Assembly (NCBI RefSeq): GCF_900112225.1
Contig: NZ_FOLD01000013.1
Location: forward strand, 1 to 64,000
Origin: Massilia yuzhufengensis
Lineage (GTDB): Bacteria > Pseudomonadota > Gammaproteobacteria > Burkholderiales > Burkholderiaceae_D
DNA length: 64,000 nucleotides
Direction: 5' to 3'
Part shown: piece after piece, positions 38,189-48,654 of the stretch
Numbering within the stretch: position 1 is the stretch's first letter
Layout of the letters: every line of letters starts with the position of its first letter
Program-made: the position numbers and the translations under genes
The notes under the pieces: model-generated
The model's database searches: none
Seen by the model: the letters and a program-made list of their open reading frames with translations, nothing else
Told to the model about the DNA's origin: nothing

Positions 38189-39574
38189 ATGAAACTCGAC
38201 CAGGCAGCCGGCGCCGGCCCCTTCCCGCCCGCGCCCGGGGCGGCCGCGGGCGCGCCTGGCCTGGCCGCCATCGGCGCGTCCCGCATCGTGCGCACCGGCG
38301 GCCGGCACCGCCGCATCGCCATCATCAGCGACCACGCATCGCCGCTGGCCGCGCCCGGCTACGGCGACAGCGGCGGCCAGAACGTCTACGTGGCCCAGCT
38401 CGCCCGCGAACTGGCGCGCGCCGGGCACCTGGTCGACGTCTTCACGCGCCGCGACGCGCCCGAGCAGCGCCAGGTCCTGCCCTGGATCGACCGCATCCGC
38501 GTCATCCACGTGCCGGCCGGGCCGCCGTGCTACGTGCCGCGCGAGGACATGCTCCCTTACGTCGACGATTTCGCCCGCTTCGTCGCGCGCTTCGCGCGGC
38601 GCCAGTGCGCCCCCTACGATATCGCGCACGCCAATTTCTTCACCTCCGGCATGGTGGCCCGGCACCTGAAGGGCGCGCTGGGCCTGCCCTTCGTGCTCAC
38701 CTTCCACGCGCTGGGCCGGGTGCGCCGGCTGGCGCAGGGCGCGGCCGACACCTTCCCCATCGCCCGCATGCGCATCGAAGCCTCCCTCATGCGCGCGGCC
38801 GACCGCATCATTGCCGAATGCCCGCAAGACCGCTACGACATGGAACGCCTGTATGGGGCGCCGCTGTCGCGCATCGCCATCGCGCCCTGCGGCTTCGCCC
38901 CCGACGAACTATGGCCGGTGCCGATGCGCGAGGCGCGCGCCCGCATCGGCGTCCAGCACGCCCGCTTCGTCGTGCTCCAGCTCGGCCGCATGGCGCCGCG
39001 CAAGGGAGTCGACACCGTCATCCAGGGCGTGGCCGTGCTGCGCCACCGCCATGGCGTCGACGCCCAGCTGCTGGTGGTGGGCGGCGACGCCAGCGGCACG
39101 GTGCCGAACGACGGCCTTGAGCTGGCGCGGCTGCGCAGCGTGGCGGCCGACCTTGGCGTGGGCGCGCACGTGCGCTTCACCGGCCAGCAGCCGCGCGCCG
39201 TGCTGCGCGACTACTACAGCGCCGCCAACGTGTTCGCCAGCACGCCGTGGTACGAGCCCTTCGGCATCACGCCGGTCGAGGCCATGGCCTGCGCCCGGCC
39301 CGTCGTCGGCGCCGAAGTGGGCGGCATCAAGAGCACCGTCCACGACAGCGTCACCGGCTTCCTGATCCCGTCGCGCGACCCGGAAGCGCTGGCCGAGCGC
39401 CTCGCACGCCTGCACCGCCACCCGGAACTGGCGCGCGCCATGGGCGAGGCCGGGCGCCGCCGCGCCTGCGAACACTTTACGTGGCGCCAGGTCGCCACGC
39501 AGCTGGCCGCCATCTACGCCGACGTCCTGAACGCGGCCCCGGCCGCGCCCCACCCCGTCGTCGTTTCCACCTGA
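38189..39574 (+). CDS. Family 4 (GT-B) glycosyltransferase
   Basis: The product is 461 residues from ATG 38189, with AGGAG before it. The N-terminal Rossmann half shows IAIISDHASPLAAPGYGDSGGQNVYVAQLARELARAGHLV, typical of sucrose-synthase and phosphate-synthase-like GT4 enzymes. The C-terminal half has VVLQLGRMAPRKGVDTVIQG and the donor-binding E-x7-E motif in STPWYEPFGITPVEAMACARPVV. The Ala/Pro-rich first 40 residues are unusual. It follows the GT2 gene by about 30 bases. Confidence 0.92.
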   Translation: MKLDQAAGAGPFPPAPGAAAGAPGLAAIGASRIVRTGGRHRRIAIISDHASPLAAPGYGDSGGQNVYVAQLARELARAGHLVDVFTRRDAPEQRQVLPWIDRIRVIHVPAGPPCYVPREDMLPYVDDFARFVARFARRQCAPYDIAHANFFTSGMVARHLKGALGLPFVLTFHALGRVRRLAQGAADTFPIARMRIEASLMRAADRIIAECPQDRYDMERLYGAPLSRIAIAPCGFAPDELWPVPMREARARIGVQHARFVVLQLGRMAPRKGVDTVIQGVAVLRHRHGVDAQLLVVGGDASGTVPNDGLELARLRSVAADLGVGAHVRFTGQQPRAVLRDYYSAANVFASTPWYEPFGITPVEAMACARPVVGAEVGGIKSTVHDSVTGFLIPSRDPEALAERLARLHRHPELARAMGEAGRRRACEHFTWRQVATQLAAIYADVLNAAPAAPHPVVVST

Positions 39575-39581
39575 GGAGCCC

Positions 39582-39662
39582 ATGCGCACCGCCATCCTGA
39601 ACCGCCGCCGTGGTCAGCACCGCTGTCCGGCGCCTGCGCGCACGCCCCGGGCGCCGGCATGA
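39582..39662 (+). CDS. 26-codon ORF coupled to the HAD gene (leader or remnant)
   Basis: GAGGAG six bases before ATG and an ATGA overlap with the HAD start make translation plausible. The peptide (MRTAILNRRRGQHRCP...) is Arg/Pro-rich with no known motif. It may be the first codons of a gene whose remainder has been lost, or simply a coupling leader. Confidence 0.35.
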   Translation: MRTAILNRRRGQHRCPAPARTPRAPA

Positions 39663-40222
39663 AAGCGATCTTCCTCGACAAGGACGGCACCCTGGTCGAC
39701 GACCTGCCCTACAACGTCGAACCGCGCCGCATCCGGCTGGTGAGCGGCGCCGGCGCCGCGCTGCGCCTGCTGGCCAGGCTCGACTACCGCTTCTTCGTCA
39801 TCAGCAACCAGTCCGGCATCGCCCATGGCTGCTTCGGCGAAGACGCCATGGGACCGGTCGCGGACCGGCTGGCCGACCTGCTGTTCCGCGAAAACCTGGC
39901 GCTGGACGGCTTCTACTATTGCCCGCACCACCCGCTCGGCACGATCGGCACCTACGCCATGGTCTGCGCCTGCCGCAAGCCCTCGCCCGGAATGCTGATC
40001 AAGGCCGCGCATGAGCACGACATCAACCTGCGCGATTCCTGGATGATCGGCGACATCCTGCACGACGTCGAAGCCGGCAACCGCGCGGGCTGCCGCACCC
40101 TGCTGATCGACAACGGCAACGAAACCGAATGGCGCCTGGGCCCGCGCCGCGTCCCCACCCGCATGGCGCCCGACCTGTACGCCGCCGCGGTGCTCATTGC
40201 CGCCCATGCGGAAATGCGTTGA
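39659..40222 (+). CDS. HAD-family phosphatase (GmhB-like heptose-bisphosphate phosphatase)
   Basis: The product is 187 residues. IFLDKDGTLVDDLPYN carries the nucleophile motif DxDGT, FFVISNQSGIAHG is motif II, CRKPSPGMLIKAA has the motif III Lys, and SWMIGDILHDVEAGNRAGC is motif IV. The layout is that of D-glycero-D-manno-heptose-1,7-bisphosphate phosphatases. The Cys-His-rich stretch YYCPHHPLGTIGTYAMVCACRKP corresponds to their zinc loop. With two glycosyltransferases upstream, it probably supplies a nucleotide-heptose or similar sugar for the same glycan. Confidence 0.9.
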   Translation: MKAIFLDKDGTLVDDLPYNVEPRRIRLVSGAGAALRLLARLDYRFFVISNQSGIAHGCFGEDAMGPVADRLADLLFRENLALDGFYYCPHHPLGTIGTYAMVCACRKPSPGMLIKAAHEHDINLRDSWMIGDILHDVEAGNRAGCRTLLIDNGNETEWRLGPRRVPTRMAPDLYAAAVLIAAHAEMR

Positions 40223-40408
40223 CGACGTGTTCGCGCGCTGGCCGGCCTGGGCCGGAACGCCCACGGCGTGTGCCGCGACACGCCGGCGTCGTGCCAGCGG
40301 TGGATGCCGCGCTGCCGCGTTCACGGCATGCGCGATCGCAAAACTAGATGCAAATCTATAACAAAAACCCAAGTTTCCGTACGAGCTCTGATATAATTCC
40401 GGGCTAGT

Positions 40409-40485
<77 letters not shown>

Positions 40486-40506
40486 ACAGAAAAGCATGAG
40501 TAGAGG

Positions 40507-40540
40507 GAGGTTGGGAGCGAAAGCTCTCAACCTCTTTTTA
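40507..40540 (+). terminator. Intrinsic terminator after tRNA-Pro
   Basis: GAGGTTGGGAGC-GAAA-GCTCTCAACCTC followed by TTTTT forms a 12-bp stem with one G-U pair, 21 bases after the tRNA. Confidence 0.9.
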
Positions 40541-40765
40541 TTCGTGCTTCAGGCGGCTCGACCGGCCTCATTTCACAGGGCTATGATTCTGTCGGTTTCG
40601 AGACAGTTTCGTGATGCGCGCGCCTGCCTCCCTTGTCCTGGATGGACACTGGCCTAGACTGAATTACCGCGAGGGCAATGCCGGCCTTGCGGCGTCCGAC
40701 GCCCGCCATGTGGCTGATCCGGCGTGACGCCCGACCAAAGTTGACTGCTTTGTGAAGGAAGGATC

Positions 40766-41185
40766 ATGCGACCACTATCTCTCCTGGTTTGCGCATCGCT
40801 GCTCGTGCTTGGCGCTGGCGCCGGTGCGCAGACCCAACCCTATCCCCGGCCCGATACCGCGCCGCTCTCGACCGTGACGGTGACGGCGCCAGCCAAGGCG
40901 ATCCGGCTCAAGCCCGACGAAGTCAAGCAGATCGCCGGAACCTACGGCCTGGCCAACGGCTGGCAACTGGAAGTACGCGGCAAGCCGGATTACATCGACG
41001 CGACCATCGACACCGAAAAACCGATGCGGCTCAAGGCAGTGTCGAAGAATAAGTTTGTTTCCGGCGACGGCAACGTGACCATGGAATTCAACCAGGGCAT
41101 GGGGACGGATATGAAGCTCAGCTATGTCCCCGACCCCAGCAAGCCATCGATGGTATCGATCCCCGCGCAAAAGGCCAAGCGCTGA
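40766..41185 (+). CDS. Secreted hypothetical protein (beta-rich, DUF3471-like)
   Basis: The product is 139 residues. AAGGAAGG lies before ATG. A clear signal peptide (LLVCASLLVLGAGAGAQT) is followed by a short Pro/Thr-rich linker and a compact domain: KQIAGTYGLANGWQLEVRGKPDYIDATI ... MRLKAVSKNKFVSGDGNVTMEFNQG. The alternation of strands resembles the small beta-barrel found at the C-terminus of some serine hydrolases (DUF3471). No catalytic residues are apparent. It is convergent with the S41 protease gene and is probably monocistronic. Confidence 0.65.
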   Translation: MRPLSLLVCASLLVLGAGAGAQTQPYPRPDTAPLSTVTVTAPAKAIRLKPDEVKQIAGTYGLANGWQLEVRGKPDYIDATIDTEKPMRLKAVSKNKFVSGDGNVTMEFNQGMGTDMKLSYVPDPSKPSMVSIPAQKAKR

Positions 41186-41252
41186 CAGCGCCGCGCATCG
41201 AGCACGGCAACTGGAGCGCCAACCGCCGGTTGGCGTGCTCGCCTGCTTCCCA

Positions 41253-42320
41253 TCACCTGGCGGCGAGGCGCCGCTGCAGCAGCTCCTGTGCCATCGCGAG
41301 CGCCTTGTCCTGCGTTGCCGGGATATCAGGCTGGACGCCCACCCCTTCCCAGTTGGTATGGGTGATCGGACTGATCGAACGCGCACTCGGTATCCAGGCC
41401 ATGAAGTATTCGCTCAGGCGGAAAGGTCGGCTGGGGTGGGCGCCGCCCCAGGTCGGCGCGCCGATCAGCGTGGCGCGTTTCATTGCCTGCATCGTATAGG
41501 CGAAATCTTCGCCGGCCGATTTCGTGTCCGGGCCAACCAGGATGACGACGGGCTTCTTGCCGCCATACAGTTTGCCCTCAAGCTTTTCGCTCGTCCACTG
41601 CTGCGTCGTGACGCCGGAAGTACGATCCCACAGGTCGTTGACGCGCGTGCGCTGGTCGACGAAGTAACTGACCAGCAGGGCCACCGTTGCCGGCGAGCCG
41701 CCGCGATTGTCGCGCAAGTCCACGATGAGGCCGTCGGTGTCGGCGAGCTTGTCCATCGCCGCCGGGTAGCGGTCGGCCATGATGAAAGGCGGAGGAAATT
41801 CGCGCAGCTGGAGATAACCAATGTTGGCCTCAAGGTGATCGACCTTTACCGCACCAATTTTCCCCATCGCCAGACCAAGGTTCAGCAGCATGCGCCTGGC
41901 AAACGGCGTGCGCTGTTCCCACTCCACTTTGGAGGCCGGAGGTGGCGGCATTGCGCGGTCGTAGGGCACCGGTTCCGGGCTCGATCGCACGGCCATGTGC
42001 AGGTCCCGGCTCACCTGCCGCAAGTCTTCGGTGAGCTGCTTCGCGAACGTTTCCCCATCCGTGATCCCATCGTACTTGCCATCACGCAGGTGCTGCAGCA
42101 AAGCAGTTTCCATCTGCTTTGCCTTTTCAGGAAAAACATAGTTCGCGTTCAATTGGGCCACCAGGGTAGTGATGACCTCCTTGCGGGTTCCCTTATCGAT
42201 GACAAGCTCTACCTCTGGCTTGAGATCTTGAAGGAAGGGAATCCAGGTATCCATCGTGTAGACGGCGCCGAATAGCGTGGAAACCAGTAACAGGGGGATG
42301 ACAATCCATTTTCTTATCAT
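41253..42320 (-). CDS. S41-family C-terminal processing-type peptidase
   Basis: The product is 355 residues. An N-terminal membrane anchor or signal (WIVIPLLLVSTLFGAVYTM) precedes a helical domain typical of the retinoid-binding-protein-like (IRBP/tricorn-core) subgroup. The catalytic domain contains GLIVDLRDNRGGSPATVALLVSYF and VGPDTKSAGEDFAYTMQAMKRATLIGAPTWGGA, with the nucleophilic Ser in KSAGE. No PDZ domain is evident. It is expected to act in the periplasm. Neighbouring genes give no functional hint. Confidence 0.9.
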   Translation of the reverse strand: MIRKWIVIPLLLVSTLFGAVYTMDTWIPFLQDLKPEVELVIDKGTRKEVITTLVAQLNANYVFPEKAKQMETALLQHLRDGKYDGITDGETFAKQLTEDLRQVSRDLHMAVRSSPEPVPYDRAMPPPPASKVEWEQRTPFARRMLLNLGLAMGKIGAVKVDHLEANIGYLQLREFPPPFIMADRYPAAMDKLADTDGLIVDLRDNRGGSPATVALLVSYFVDQRTRVNDLWDRTSGVTTQQWTSEKLEGKLYGGKKPVVILVGPDTKSAGEDFAYTMQAMKRATLIGAPTWGGAHPSRPFRLSEYFMAWIPSARSISPITHTNWEGVGVQPDIPATQDKALAMAQELLQRRLAAR

Positions 42321-42486
42321 TTGTCTCTCTCATCGCGGCGCGTGGTTTATGTCTCGAAGCAACCATCTCCTCATTGATCAAGCAATGAAGTGGATTGATG
42401 GTAGCACGACAATTACCATGTAATAGCAATTTTTCTTGCTAACTATTACCCAGCGCGTATGAGAGAGGGAGGCGCAGCGTACGCCC

Positions 42487-44382
42487 CTACTTCCAGTCCC
42501 CCCGCAAGGCCAGCACCTGCTGCTGCAGGTACTCTGGCGAAGCCACGTCCGGCGCCACCGGCTGCCCTACCGCCAGCGCCAGCTTCGAGCGGATCCCGCG
42601 CGCAAACGAGCGCTCGAACACGTTCGTCTTGTCGCGCGTGAACACGCTGCCCCACAGCCCGCGCAGGGCCATCGGGATCACCGGCACCTTGCTGCGTTCG
42701 ACGATTTTCGAAATGCCGTTGCGGAACTCGTTGATCTCGCCGGTATGGGTCAGTTTCCCTTCCGGGAAGATGCATACCAGCTCCCCCTCATGCAGGGCCT
42801 GGGCGATGTCGACGAAGGCGCGCTCCATCAGGAACGGGTCTTCCTTGGCCGGCGCGATCGGGATCGCCTTGGCGGCGCGGAAGATCCAGCCCAGGAAAGG
42901 CGTCTTGAAGATGCGGTGGTCCATCACGAAGCGGATCGGGCGCGGGCTGGCCGCACCGATGACCAGGGCGTCCACATAGCTCACGTGGTTGCAGACCAGC
43001 ACCGCCGGCCCCTGCTCGGGAATGCGGTCGGCGTCGATGGTGCGTACGCGGTAGCCGGTATGGATCAGCATCCAGGCCAGGAAGCGCATCAGGAATTCCG
43101 GCACCAGCGAGAAGATGTACACGGCCACGCAGGCGTTGAGCAGCGCCGTGACCAGGAACAGTTCAGGGATCGTAAAGCCCTGGCCCAGCAGCAGGATTGC
43201 CACGCCGGCCGCCGCCACCATGAAGATCGCATTCAGGATGTTCATGCCGGCGATGGTGCGCGAGACATGTTTCTGGTCGCAGCGGGTCTGGATCAGGGCG
43301 AACAGCGGCACGATGAACAAGCCGCCGAACACGCCGATCAGCACCAGGTCGCCCAGGATGCGCCAGACGCCCGGCAAGGACACCAGGGCGAACGCATCCA
43401 CCACGGCCGTGTTCGAATACGCCATGCTGGCGAAGTACAGGTCGACGCCGAACACCGACAAGCCGATCGAGCCGAATGGTACCAGGCCGATCTCCACCTT
43501 GTGGCCCGACAGCTTTTCGCACAGCAGCGAGCCGGCGCCGATGCCGAGCGAGAACACGGTCAGCAGCAGCACGAAGACGCTGTGGTCGCCGTGCAGGTAA
43601 TCCTTGGCATACACGGGGAATTGCGACAGCACCAGGGCGCCGTAGAACCAGAACCAGGAATTGCCCAGCATCGACAGGAACACCGTGCGGTTCTGGCTGG
43701 AGAACTTCAGGTTGCGCACCGATTCGGCGAACGGGTTGCGGCTGATTTTGAGTTCCGGCGCCGGCGCCGGCGACGGTGGGATGCGCATGCTGGTCAGCAG
43801 GCCCAGCACCGCGCAGAACAGGGTCCCGCCCGCCACGAGGTGGATGCCCCAGGGCTGGTAGGCCACCAGCAGCGCGCCCGCCACCTCGCCCAGCAGGATC
43901 CCGACAAAGGTCCCCATTTCGATCACACCATTGCCGCCCACCAGTTCCTCCGGCTTGAGCTGCTGTGGCAGGTAGGCATATTTCACCGGGCCGAACAGGG
44001 TCGAATGCAGGCCCATGCCCACCACCGCAGCAATCAGGAGCCACAGTGTATGGGTCATCCAGCCGATACCCGCCACGAGCATGATCACGATCTCGAGCAA
44101 TTTGACGAACCTTGCCAGGCGGGCCTTGTCGAACTTGTCTGCGATCTGGCCCGCGGTCGCGGAAAACAGCACGAAGGGCAGGATGAACAGGCCGGGAATC
44201 AGGTTGTTCAGCAGCCCCGGTTCAATCGTCGTCCAGCTCAGCGCATCGTAGGTCAGGATGACCAGCAGCGCGGTCTTGAACAGGTTGTCGTTGAATGCGC
44301 CAAGAAACTGGGTCCAGAAAAAGGGGCCGAAGCGGCGTTGCGTCAGCAGGGAAAACTGGCTCGGTTGGCTCGGTTGGCTCAT
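42487..44382 (-). CDS. MFS lysophospholipid transporter fused to acyltransferase (LplT/Aas-like)
   Basis: The product is 631 residues from ATG 44382. Residues 1-430 are a 12-helix major facilitator beginning RRFGPFFWTQFLGAFNDNLFKTALLVI, characteristic of LplT-type lysophospholipid flippases. Residues about 440-631 form a PlsC-type acyltransferase with NHVSYVD (465-471, the catalytic H-x4-D) and FPEGKLT (539-545). The fusion joins import of lysophospholipid across the inner membrane with its re-acylation. Compared with E. coli Aas, the acyl-ACP synthetase part is absent. It is transcribed alone on the minus strand. Confidence 0.92.
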   Translation of the reverse strand: MSQPSQPSQFSLLTQRRFGPFFWTQFLGAFNDNLFKTALLVILTYDALSWTTIEPGLLNNLIPGLFILPFVLFSATAGQIADKFDKARLARFVKLLEIVIMLVAGIGWMTHTLWLLIAAVVGMGLHSTLFGPVKYAYLPQQLKPEELVGGNGVIEMGTFVGILLGEVAGALLVAYQPWGIHLVAGGTLFCAVLGLLTSMRIPPSPAPAPELKISRNPFAESVRNLKFSSQNRTVFLSMLGNSWFWFYGALVLSQFPVYAKDYLHGDHSVFVLLLTVFSLGIGAGSLLCEKLSGHKVEIGLVPFGSIGLSVFGVDLYFASMAYSNTAVVDAFALVSLPGVWRILGDLVLIGVFGGLFIVPLFALIQTRCDQKHVSRTIAGMNILNAIFMVAAAGVAILLLGQGFTIPELFLVTALLNACVAVYIFSLVPEFLMRFLAWMLIHTGYRVRTIDADRIPEQGPAVLVCNHVSYVDALVIGAASPRPIRFVMDHRIFKTPFLGWIFRAAKAIPIAPAKEDPFLMERAFVDIAQALHEGELVCIFPEGKLTHTGEINEFRNGISKIVERSKVPVIPMALRGLWGSVFTRDKTNVFERSFARGIRSKLALAVGQPVAPDVASPEYLQQQVLALRGDWK

Positions 44383-44652
44383 TGCGGTTTGGCTCGTGAA
44401 CAGGAAGAAGTCGTCATCTATAACAGTAAACGCAAGCGGCACAAAGCCAATTGCCCTCTCTCATCATTGCGTCGCCGATATTAATCCGTAAAGTCGCAGC
44501 TGGCGATACCGAATGGGTAAAAGGCATAGACTGCCGCGCCGTTCAAGCGGCATGCCCTGTCAACCGGAAGCATTGATAATCTTGATTGAAGCGGCTCAAG
44601 CACCTGTCCAACCAGGTGGTATGGTGCAGCGCAGCGCAGGTAGAATCCCCGG

Positions 44653-44835
44653 ATGACTTCTACTGACTTCCTCCTCCGATACGCCAGCGTCACCACCTCG
44701 CTGTTCGACCACATCGAACACGACATGCTGGACCTGTCCTCCGCCTTCATCGACGACGATGATCCTGCCCCCATCCTGCTGCACGATCCCGTGCTGCTGC
44801 ATGCGCCCTTGCCGCTGGATATCCCGCTGAGTTGA
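44653..44835 (+). CDS. Possible 60-residue acidic small protein
   Basis: The frame MTSTDFLLRYASVTTSLFDHIEHDML ... ends with an Asp/Pro/Leu-rich tail (IDDDDPAPILLHDPVLLHAP). It contains no known motif. The ribosome binding site is weak (AGG about 17 bases upstream). It lies in the gap between a divergent transporter gene and the hom terminator. It could be a real small gene or chance; kept at low confidence. Confidence 0.3.
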   Translation: MTSTDFLLRYASVTTSLFDHIEHDMLDLSSAFIDDDDPAPILLHDPVLLHAPLPLDIPLS

Positions 44836-44864
44836 CGGCCGCACGGCGCCAGCCCCGCGCGCCC

Positions 44865-44913
44865 AAAAAAAAATGATTCGAATTCGCGGCAATGGCCGGC
44901 AAATTCGAATCAT
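44865..44913 (-). terminator. Intrinsic terminator after hom
   Basis: On the minus strand ATGATTCGAATT pairs with AATTCGAATCAT across an inner GC-rich loop and is followed by nine T. It lies 25 bases after the hom stop. Confidence 0.88.
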
Positions 44914-44937
44914 ATCGGGCGCCGCAGGCGTGGCAGC

Positions 44938-46257
<1,320 letters not shown>

Positions 46258-46287
46258 GTGGTTCTCGTTCTCTTGAATGTCTGGCCG

Positions 46288-47514
46288 TCAGCGCGCGTGG
46301 CGCCGCCGGTAGCCGTCGAGGAAGCGCGCGATGCGGCCGCAGGCGTCCGTCAGGTCGTCGGAATTAGGCAGGAACACCAGCCGGAAATGGTCCGGGGCGA
46401 TCCAGTTAAAGCCGGTGCCTTGCACCAGCAGCACTTTTTCCTCGGCCAGCAGTTCGCAGATGAACTGCTGGTCGTCCGTGATCGGGTACATCTTCGGATC
46501 GAGGCGCGGGAACATGTACAGCGCCGCTTTTGGCTTGACGCAGGACACACCCGGAATATCGGTAAGCAGTTTGTGCGCGAGGTCGCGCTGCCTCAACAGG
46601 CGCCCGCCAGGCCCCACCAGGTCGGCGATGCTCTGGTAGCCGCCCAGCGCGGTCTGAATCGCGTACTGGCCCGGCGCATTGGCGCACAGGCGCATCGAGG
46701 CCAGCATGTTCAGGCCCTCGATGTAATCTTTTGCATGGCGCTTCTCGCCCGACACCACCATCCAGCCGGCACGGTAGCCGCAGGAACGGTAGTTCTTCGA
46801 CAGCCCGTTCAGCGTGACGAACAGCACGTCGTCGGCCAGCGAGGCCAGCGACACGTGTTCTTCGCCGTCGTACAGGGTCTTGTCGTAGATTTCGTCGGCG
46901 TAAACGATCAGCTGGTGCTGGCGCGCCAGCTCGATGATTTCCAGCAGCACGTCGCGCGAGTACAGCGCGCCGGTCGGGTTGTTCGGGTTGATGACGACGA
47001 TCGCGCGCGTGTTCGGCGTGATCTTGCGGCGCATGTCCTCGATGTCGGGCAGCCAGCCGGCGGCTTCGTCGCATACATAGTGGACCGGCGCGCCGCCGGC
47101 CAGGCTGACGGCCGCGGTCCAGAGCGGATAATCCGGCGCCGGCACCAGCACCTGGTCGCCGGTATTGAGCAGGCCCTGCATGGCCATGACGATCAGCTCC
47201 GACGCGCCATTACCCAGGTAAATGTCGTCGATGCCGACCCCGGCGATGCCCTTGCCCTGGGTGTAGTGCATCACCGCCTTGCGCGGTGCAAACATGCCCT
47301 TGGAGTCGGTATAGCCGGCCGCGCCATGCATGTTGCGGATCATGTCGTGCACGATCTCGTCAGGCGGATCGAAGCCGAACACGGCGAGGTTGCCGATGTT
47401 GAGCTTGATGATCTTCTGGCCGTCCTCTTCCATGGCGCGGGCCTTTTCCAGGGCCGGCCCACGGATTTCGTAGCAAACGTCGTCCAGCTTGTTCGATTTC
47501 AGGATCGGTCGCAA
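46288..47514 (-). CDS. alaA: Alanine-type pyridoxal-phosphate aminotransferase (AlaA-like)
   Basis: The product is 408 residues from TTG 47514 (AGGGGAT six bases upstream). The usual family start is MRPILKSNKL, matching this choice; a TTG nine codons earlier lacks a site. Fold type I markers are LGNGASELIVMAMQGLLN, VPAPDYPLWTAAV, VVINPNNPTGALYS, IVYADEIYDKTLYD and LSKNYRSCGYRAGW with the PLP Lys. It interconverts pyruvate and alanine with glutamate. It precedes hom by 30 bases, a common betaproteobacterial arrangement. Confidence 0.93.
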   Translation of the reverse strand: MRPILKSNKLDDVCYEIRGPALEKARAMEEDGQKIIKLNIGNLAVFGFDPPDEIVHDMIRNMHGAAGYTDSKGMFAPRKAVMHYTQGKGIAGVGIDDIYLGNGASELIVMAMQGLLNTGDQVLVPAPDYPLWTAAVSLAGGAPVHYVCDEAAGWLPDIEDMRRKITPNTRAIVVINPNNPTGALYSRDVLLEIIELARQHQLIVYADEIYDKTLYDGEEHVSLASLADDVLFVTLNGLSKNYRSCGYRAGWMVVSGEKRHAKDYIEGLNMLASMRLCANAPGQYAIQTALGGYQSIADLVGPGGRLLRQRDLAHKLLTDIPGVSCVKPKAALYMFPRLDPKMYPITDDQQFICELLAEEKVLLVQGTGFNWIAPDHFRLVFLPNSDDLTDACGRIARFLDGYRRRHAR

Positions 47515-47693
47515 AGTATCCCCTGGTTGGTGCGATGGCAAGTACGGCGATGGTGCGCCCTGCTTTGTTGCAGTGCGAAAAATACCATTCTGCCGAAAGC
47601 GTCCAAATTAAGCAACCTCGCCGCTCCGGTTACAATATCCCTGCCCCGACCGACCAACCCTGCCGTTTTTGCGGCTGACCATCTCGCGACACG

Positions 47694-48080
47694 ATGAAGC
47701 TCCATTCCGACAATAACCAGCAATACCAGACCGTCACCGGCTACGACGCCAGTGGCGTCGAGATCAATGCCAAGCGCTTCGATTTCAGCCTGACCGTCAT
47801 GCCCGAGGTCGCGCCGCGACCCTGGAACGTGGCCCGTTTCGAGGACCTCACCGCCGAGCACTTCGAGGAGATCGCGAAAGATGTCCCGGACGTGGTCGTG
47901 CTCGGCACCGGCGAGCGCCAGCGTTTCGTGCACCCGAAGCTCGTTGCCAGCCTCTCGAGCAAGCGCATCGGGGTCGACTGCATGGACAGCCACGCCGCCT
48001 GCCGCACCTACAACATCCTGATGGGGGAAGGCCGCAAGGTCACGCTGGCCCTGATCATCGAAGGCGCGCCCGGGGCTTGA
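47694..48080 (+). CDS. Mth938-like (DUF498) domain protein
   Basis: The product is 128 residues. It shows the pattern of the Mth938/NDUFAF3 family: YDASGVEINAKRFDFSLTVMPE, PDVVVLGTGERQRFVHP and CMDSHAACRTYNILMGEGRKVTLALIIE. Mitochondrial relatives help assemble complex I; the bacterial role is uncertain. It is divergent from alaA and is followed 16 bases later by a small transporter gene, so they probably form an operon. Confidence 0.9.
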   Translation: MKLHSDNNQQYQTVTGYDASGVEINAKRFDFSLTVMPEVAPRPWNVARFEDLTAEHFEEIAKDVPDVVVLGTGERQRFVHPKLVASLSSKRIGVDCMDSHAACRTYNILMGEGRKVTLALIIEGAPGA

Positions 48081-48096
48081 CCGGGGGCACCAGCAC

Positions 48097-48471
48097 ATGA
48101 ATCCTTCGGCATTTGCCTTCATCATCAGCGGCGTCATCCTGAACGCCGCCGCCCAGCTCCTGCTCAAGGCCGGCACCAATGCCCTCGGCGGCGCCATCCA
48201 CCTGACCCGCGACAACTGGTTCGCGACCGGCCTGAAGGTCGCCACCCAGTGGCCGATCGTGGTCGGCATGCTGTGCTACGGCATTTCGCTGGTGGTCTGG
48301 ATCATTGGCCTGTCGCGCACCGACGTCACCCTAGCCTACCCGATGCTGTCGCTGGGCTATGTCATCGGGGCCTTTGGCGCCTGGATGTTCCTGGGCGAAG
48401 TCATTTCGCCGCAGCGCATGCTGGCGATCGGCGTGATCATGCTCGGTGTGCTGCTGCTGGCGCGCAGCTGA
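48097..48471 (+). CDS. EamA/SMR-type small membrane transporter
   Basis: The product is 124 residues with four membrane helices. FIISGVILNAAAQLLLKAG and LSRTDVTLAYPMLSLGYVIGAFGAWMFLGEVIS are the half-EamA/SMR repeat signatures. Single-repeat members such as ArnE/ArnF act as pairs and flip lipid-linked sugars; others export cations. Neighbours do not reveal the substrate. It probably dimerises. Confidence 0.85.
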   Translation: MNPSAFAFIISGVILNAAAQLLLKAGTNALGGAIHLTRDNWFATGLKVATQWPIVVGMLCYGISLVVWIIGLSRTDVTLAYPMLSLGYVIGAFGAWMFLGEVISPQRMLAIGVIMLGVLLLARS

Positions 48472-48654
48472 TTTCCTACTTATTTCTGTTCTGCATCTTG
48501 TAGAATTGCAAACCCGCACCATCTTGCGCCTTATCACCCTGGCCACACGGCACTAGCAAGAGGGCGCGGCGCCGATTATCATTCCGGTATCCGCTCCCTG
48601 CCGCGCCAGGGACCCCGGTGGCAGCCGCCGCCCAGACACCGCCAGGAGAGCCCC

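Noticed and set aside
42419-42447. GTAATAGCAA...TTGCTAACTATTAC inverted repeat as a terminator for the LplT/acyltransferase gene
   Set aside because: The arms are interrupted and there is no T-run on the minus strand, so support is too weak.
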